A stretch of DNA of 20,462 nucleotides from Lingula anatina (lineage: Eukaryota; Brachiopoda; Lingulata; Lingulida; Lingulidae), in NCBI RefSeq assembly GCF_001039355.2, contig NW_019775473.1, positions 113,260 through 133,721 on the forward strand, given 5' to 3'. The notes beneath the pieces are model-generated. The model searched no databases and was not told the origin of the DNA. It was given only the letters and a program-made list of their open reading frames with translations. Position 1 is the stretch's first letter, and each line of letters starts with the position of its first letter. The translations under genes and the position numbers were made by a program. This document shows, in pieces, positions 18,025 to 20,462 of the stretch.

Positions 18025-19020
18025 CTGAAAATGAAGCAACAGAAAAGCTTAGAGACATTTAGTTCGAATTTTGCTTACAGTGATGACAGCCCTACGCTCC
18101 ATGTAAATAAAACCCTCCATTGTGTTTTCAGGTTATCTGACATATAAAATGAACCGCAGTTTAAACATATGCCGATCTTATATTTGTTATAAAACAATCT
18201 AACGTTTCAATGTTGCTACTCTTTATTAGGCCTACTGAAAGTAATTTGTAAATGAAATAACCTATATTAATGTACTTTAATATGATCGATATGAAATAAA
18301 AGTGGCCACAGCAACTTGCCAGTAAGATCAAAAGGCCCTAAAGGGACATATATTTCTTTATACAAACACTGGAAAGTTCAAGAATAATCGTTGCGATCTT
18401 CATATATTCAAACCAATTTGTATTAAACGTCTTGACAAGTAAGCAAAGCTTGACTAAGTTATGCCAATCCTTAAATTTCTATACACACAGGAAAGCATGT
18501 TATAAATAATTTCCGCCCCCTCCCCTCCCTTCCATGCTATCCCCTTCTGCAAACCCAAACACATATGGACCATGACCAGCCGGATGTTTTATGGAGGAAC
18601 ATTCCCTAGAAACCTTTCCTGTTTAGCACAAGGAGTGTCCAAATGCCCAGACTCCCCACAAGAAAATCTAAAAATGTCGAAGGAAGTCCTAATCATAGAA
18701 AACCACCACATACCAGATGAACGGAGGCACCGGTGCAAGTAAAACAGAAGAACGATGCGTGTGGTATTTGGGCGGCGATTCTGGCTTCTGAATCTACTTA
18801 ATATAATTCTAAACGCGCTTCTGACGTTTGTATCTAATGGAAGACGCAAGGAAAACGCTGTCCAAGTGTGCAAGAATCCCTATCTATGGCTAGTTGAACG
18901 GTGGTGTGTGTAATCTAATTCACCCATATGCAACCCAAAAATCAGAAAAAATAGTAACCACTTTTCTTCAATCTTGGTTCTTGAATCGATGTATTTGTTG
19001 AATTATCATCTATTTCCGTC

Positions 19021-19023
<3 letters not shown>

Positions 19024-19070
<47 letters not shown>
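19024..19070. repeat. (CA)n microsatellite, 47 bp
   Basis: Uninterrupted CA dinucleotides. The length is likely to vary between individuals. Confidence 0.95.
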
Positions 19071-19073
<3 letters not shown>

Positions 19074-19152
19074 GTGAAACTTCAAAGGAAACTTGAATGT
19101 GAATCGCTTAAAATTGTACTAAATTCTTGTTGAAAATGTAGAAGAAAATGCC

Positions 19153-19188
19153 AAAAAAAAAAAAAATAAATAAATAAATAAATAAAAA
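19153..19188. repeat. Poly(A) grading into (AAAT)n
   Basis: A run of about 14 A followed by five AAAT-type units. This pattern is common in poly(A) decay after retro-insertion, but no element body is recognised nearby. Confidence 0.85.
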
Positions 19189-20396
19189 CCCACGATAAAC
19201 CTTTTCACAAAAATCGATAGACTACTATGCGTTCTATAGGTAGATAATGGAATTAACTGACGGCGTTCTTCTTGGGTTTAATTTTTTAGTGGAACAACTC
19301 TGAGGATGCACCCTGCCCAATAACTTTTACTGGATCTCTGTCTTCCCCTACAACTTCACAGCCAACAGTTCTCATTAGTAATTTGATAATTTCCGTTATT
19401 TGTAGAGAGTAAGACCTTTAGTGTATTTCCTTCATTTTTATCCTATTTTAGACGTTTTCTTTTACAAAGTGGTTAAAAATAACTGATACCCCTCCCCCTT
19501 TTTTCTCTGACGTTCTAGGCCAACCCTACCCTACCTTTGGGCAAATCATTGGCATGCTAATTTCGGTTGACCATTACTGCGTCATCCTACATCGTTTTGG
19601 GGTCAATGCCTTCGTCTGGTTTGCTAATTAAGGCAAATTGGGTAAAAGTGACCACGGAGGATTACAAACAGTCTTTCTTTTTCAGACACAACTACTCAAC
19701 AACCTGGCTTATAAGTACCAATGACGTCAAGGGCCAGATTAAAGAGGATATCGATAGTACGGAACACATGTAGTTTTCTATTTTGCAGGAAGTTGGTGTA
19801 TTTTCTGGTAGAATGTAATTATACAAAGGGGATTATGTTCGGGGTATTAAGATATTTGCTTTTATGTTGCGCAATGAGAGAGGTAAATTTCTATATATTC
19901 CAGTAATTAATGTCTTATAAAAATCCATTTGTGTTTAATCATCGTTTGACAGTATAGACGCCATTCATCAATCGATGCACTTAAATTATATTGATACATA
20001 AATATATATAATCTCATGTTGCAAGTATCAAATAGAAGGCGTAAGAGAAGACAAAGTAAGGCAACAAATATAAAATGAATACAAAAAAATATATAAACAC
20101 GGAGCGCTTCTCGTATGTTTCTCAATCTCAAACAATTTGGCCATTCATTTTTTCCAAAACACAGTTTCGTGTCGATGCTGTAGGTCTGAAGGTCAAATTG
20201 AACTAATAATTATCATTACACAATGACCCTTTGGGCCGGAATTGTTATTCTTGACACGAAGTTGCCAGAAACATATGTTTTTAAATGCTGTAGGTCATAT
20301 CTGTTAATTGAGAAGAGAACTGTGCTGTCAGTTTATTATGCAGTGTTTTGAGACGCGTTTTAAAGTCTGCAGCGTGTGCGGCAATCTGTTTTTCTC

Positions 20397-20398
<2 letters not shown>

Positions 20399-20462
<64 letters not shown>
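20399..20462. repeat. Compound microsatellite (TG)15(AG)17, running off the window
   Basis: Fifteen TG units (20399-20428) are followed directly by AG units (20429-20462) to the end of the sequence. True length is unknown because the window stops inside it. Confidence 0.95.

Larger units (their letters stand above)
18025..20398. other. Stretch without a recognisable exon; probably intron or upstream region of the sclerostin-like gene
   Basis: The missing first exon of the minus-strand sclerostin-like gene should lie at higher coordinates. I looked for a hydrophobic signal sequence ending in a phase-1 donor and found nothing convincing. A frame at 20131-19907 has a hydrophobic stretch but is AT-driven, with no matching donor context. 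Simple repeats and a TAGGCCTA palindrome (18227-18234) are present. Confidence 0.5.

Noticed and set aside
18589-18873. Minus-strand 94-codon frame considered as the missing signal-peptide exon
   Set aside because: No N-terminal hydrophobic signal sequence and no similarity to sclerostin N termini; no phase-1 donor could be tied to it.
19907-20131. Minus-strand 74-codon frame with a hydrophobic stretch, considered as a signal peptide
   Set aside because: The hydrophobicity follows from AT-rich codons, positively charged and hydrophobic residues are interspersed, and no suitable donor was seen.
20166-20260. Short inverted repeat TTCGTGTC...GACACGAA and direct repeat ATGCTGTAGGTC
   Set aside because: Arms are only 8 bp, with no target duplication; too weak to call an element.

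Overview
The window is animal nuclear DNA: AT-rich, intron-dense, with GT-AG introns of about 150-800 bp, microsatellites and short non-autonomous inverted-repeat elements. The protein sequences, intron sizes and repeat style suggest a marine invertebrate, probably a mollusc or other lophotrochozoan. That placement is inference; no species is claimed. One undetermined base (N) lies in an intron at 6278 or next to it.

Left edge, 1-1468 (minus strand): the first three coding exons (55 residues) of a protein I cannot name. It has a Lys-rich start, then Tyr-Pro-Thr-Gln repeats and a PPPY motif, and runs off the left edge. An MITE-like element with 12-bp perfect terminal inverted repeats and a 5-bp target duplication sits in its second intron. 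Between this gene and the next is a head-to-head intergenic region of about 1 kb with a palindromic CRE (TGACGTCA), a YY1-like motif and candidate 5' UTR splice sites.

2484-11724 (plus strand): a complete cullin-1 gene (CUL1). I rebuilt 19 coding exons; every junction is GT/AG, all phases agree, and they give 770 residues (human CUL1 has 776). CUL1 is the scaffold of the SCF ubiquitin ligase: its N terminus holds SKP1/F-box adaptors, its C terminus holds RBX1, and it carries a NEDD8 acceptor lysine (here K714). The introns hold further inverted-repeat elements, a duplicated 5' splice site and several simple repeats. The 3' UTR reaches a strong AATAAA at 13279 and may contain an intron.

13305-17634: no recognisable gene. 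It holds a 66-bp-arm inverted repeat with a 33-bp perfect core, small tandem duplications and palindromic TAGGCCTA motifs.

17636-18024 (minus strand): the last coding exon of a sclerostin/SOSTDC1-type secreted cystine-knot protein. All eight CTCK cysteines are at nearly the vertebrate spacing, but the LRP5/6-binding NxI motif is absent and the C-terminal tail is acidic. Its signal-peptide exon was not found. From 18025 to the right edge I see only simple repeats and weak inverted repeats.

The three genes do not form a functional unit. I found no previously undescribed molecular system. The best leads are the unusual sclerostin-like protein, the unknown PPxY protein sharing CUL1's promoter region, and the duplicated splice donors.
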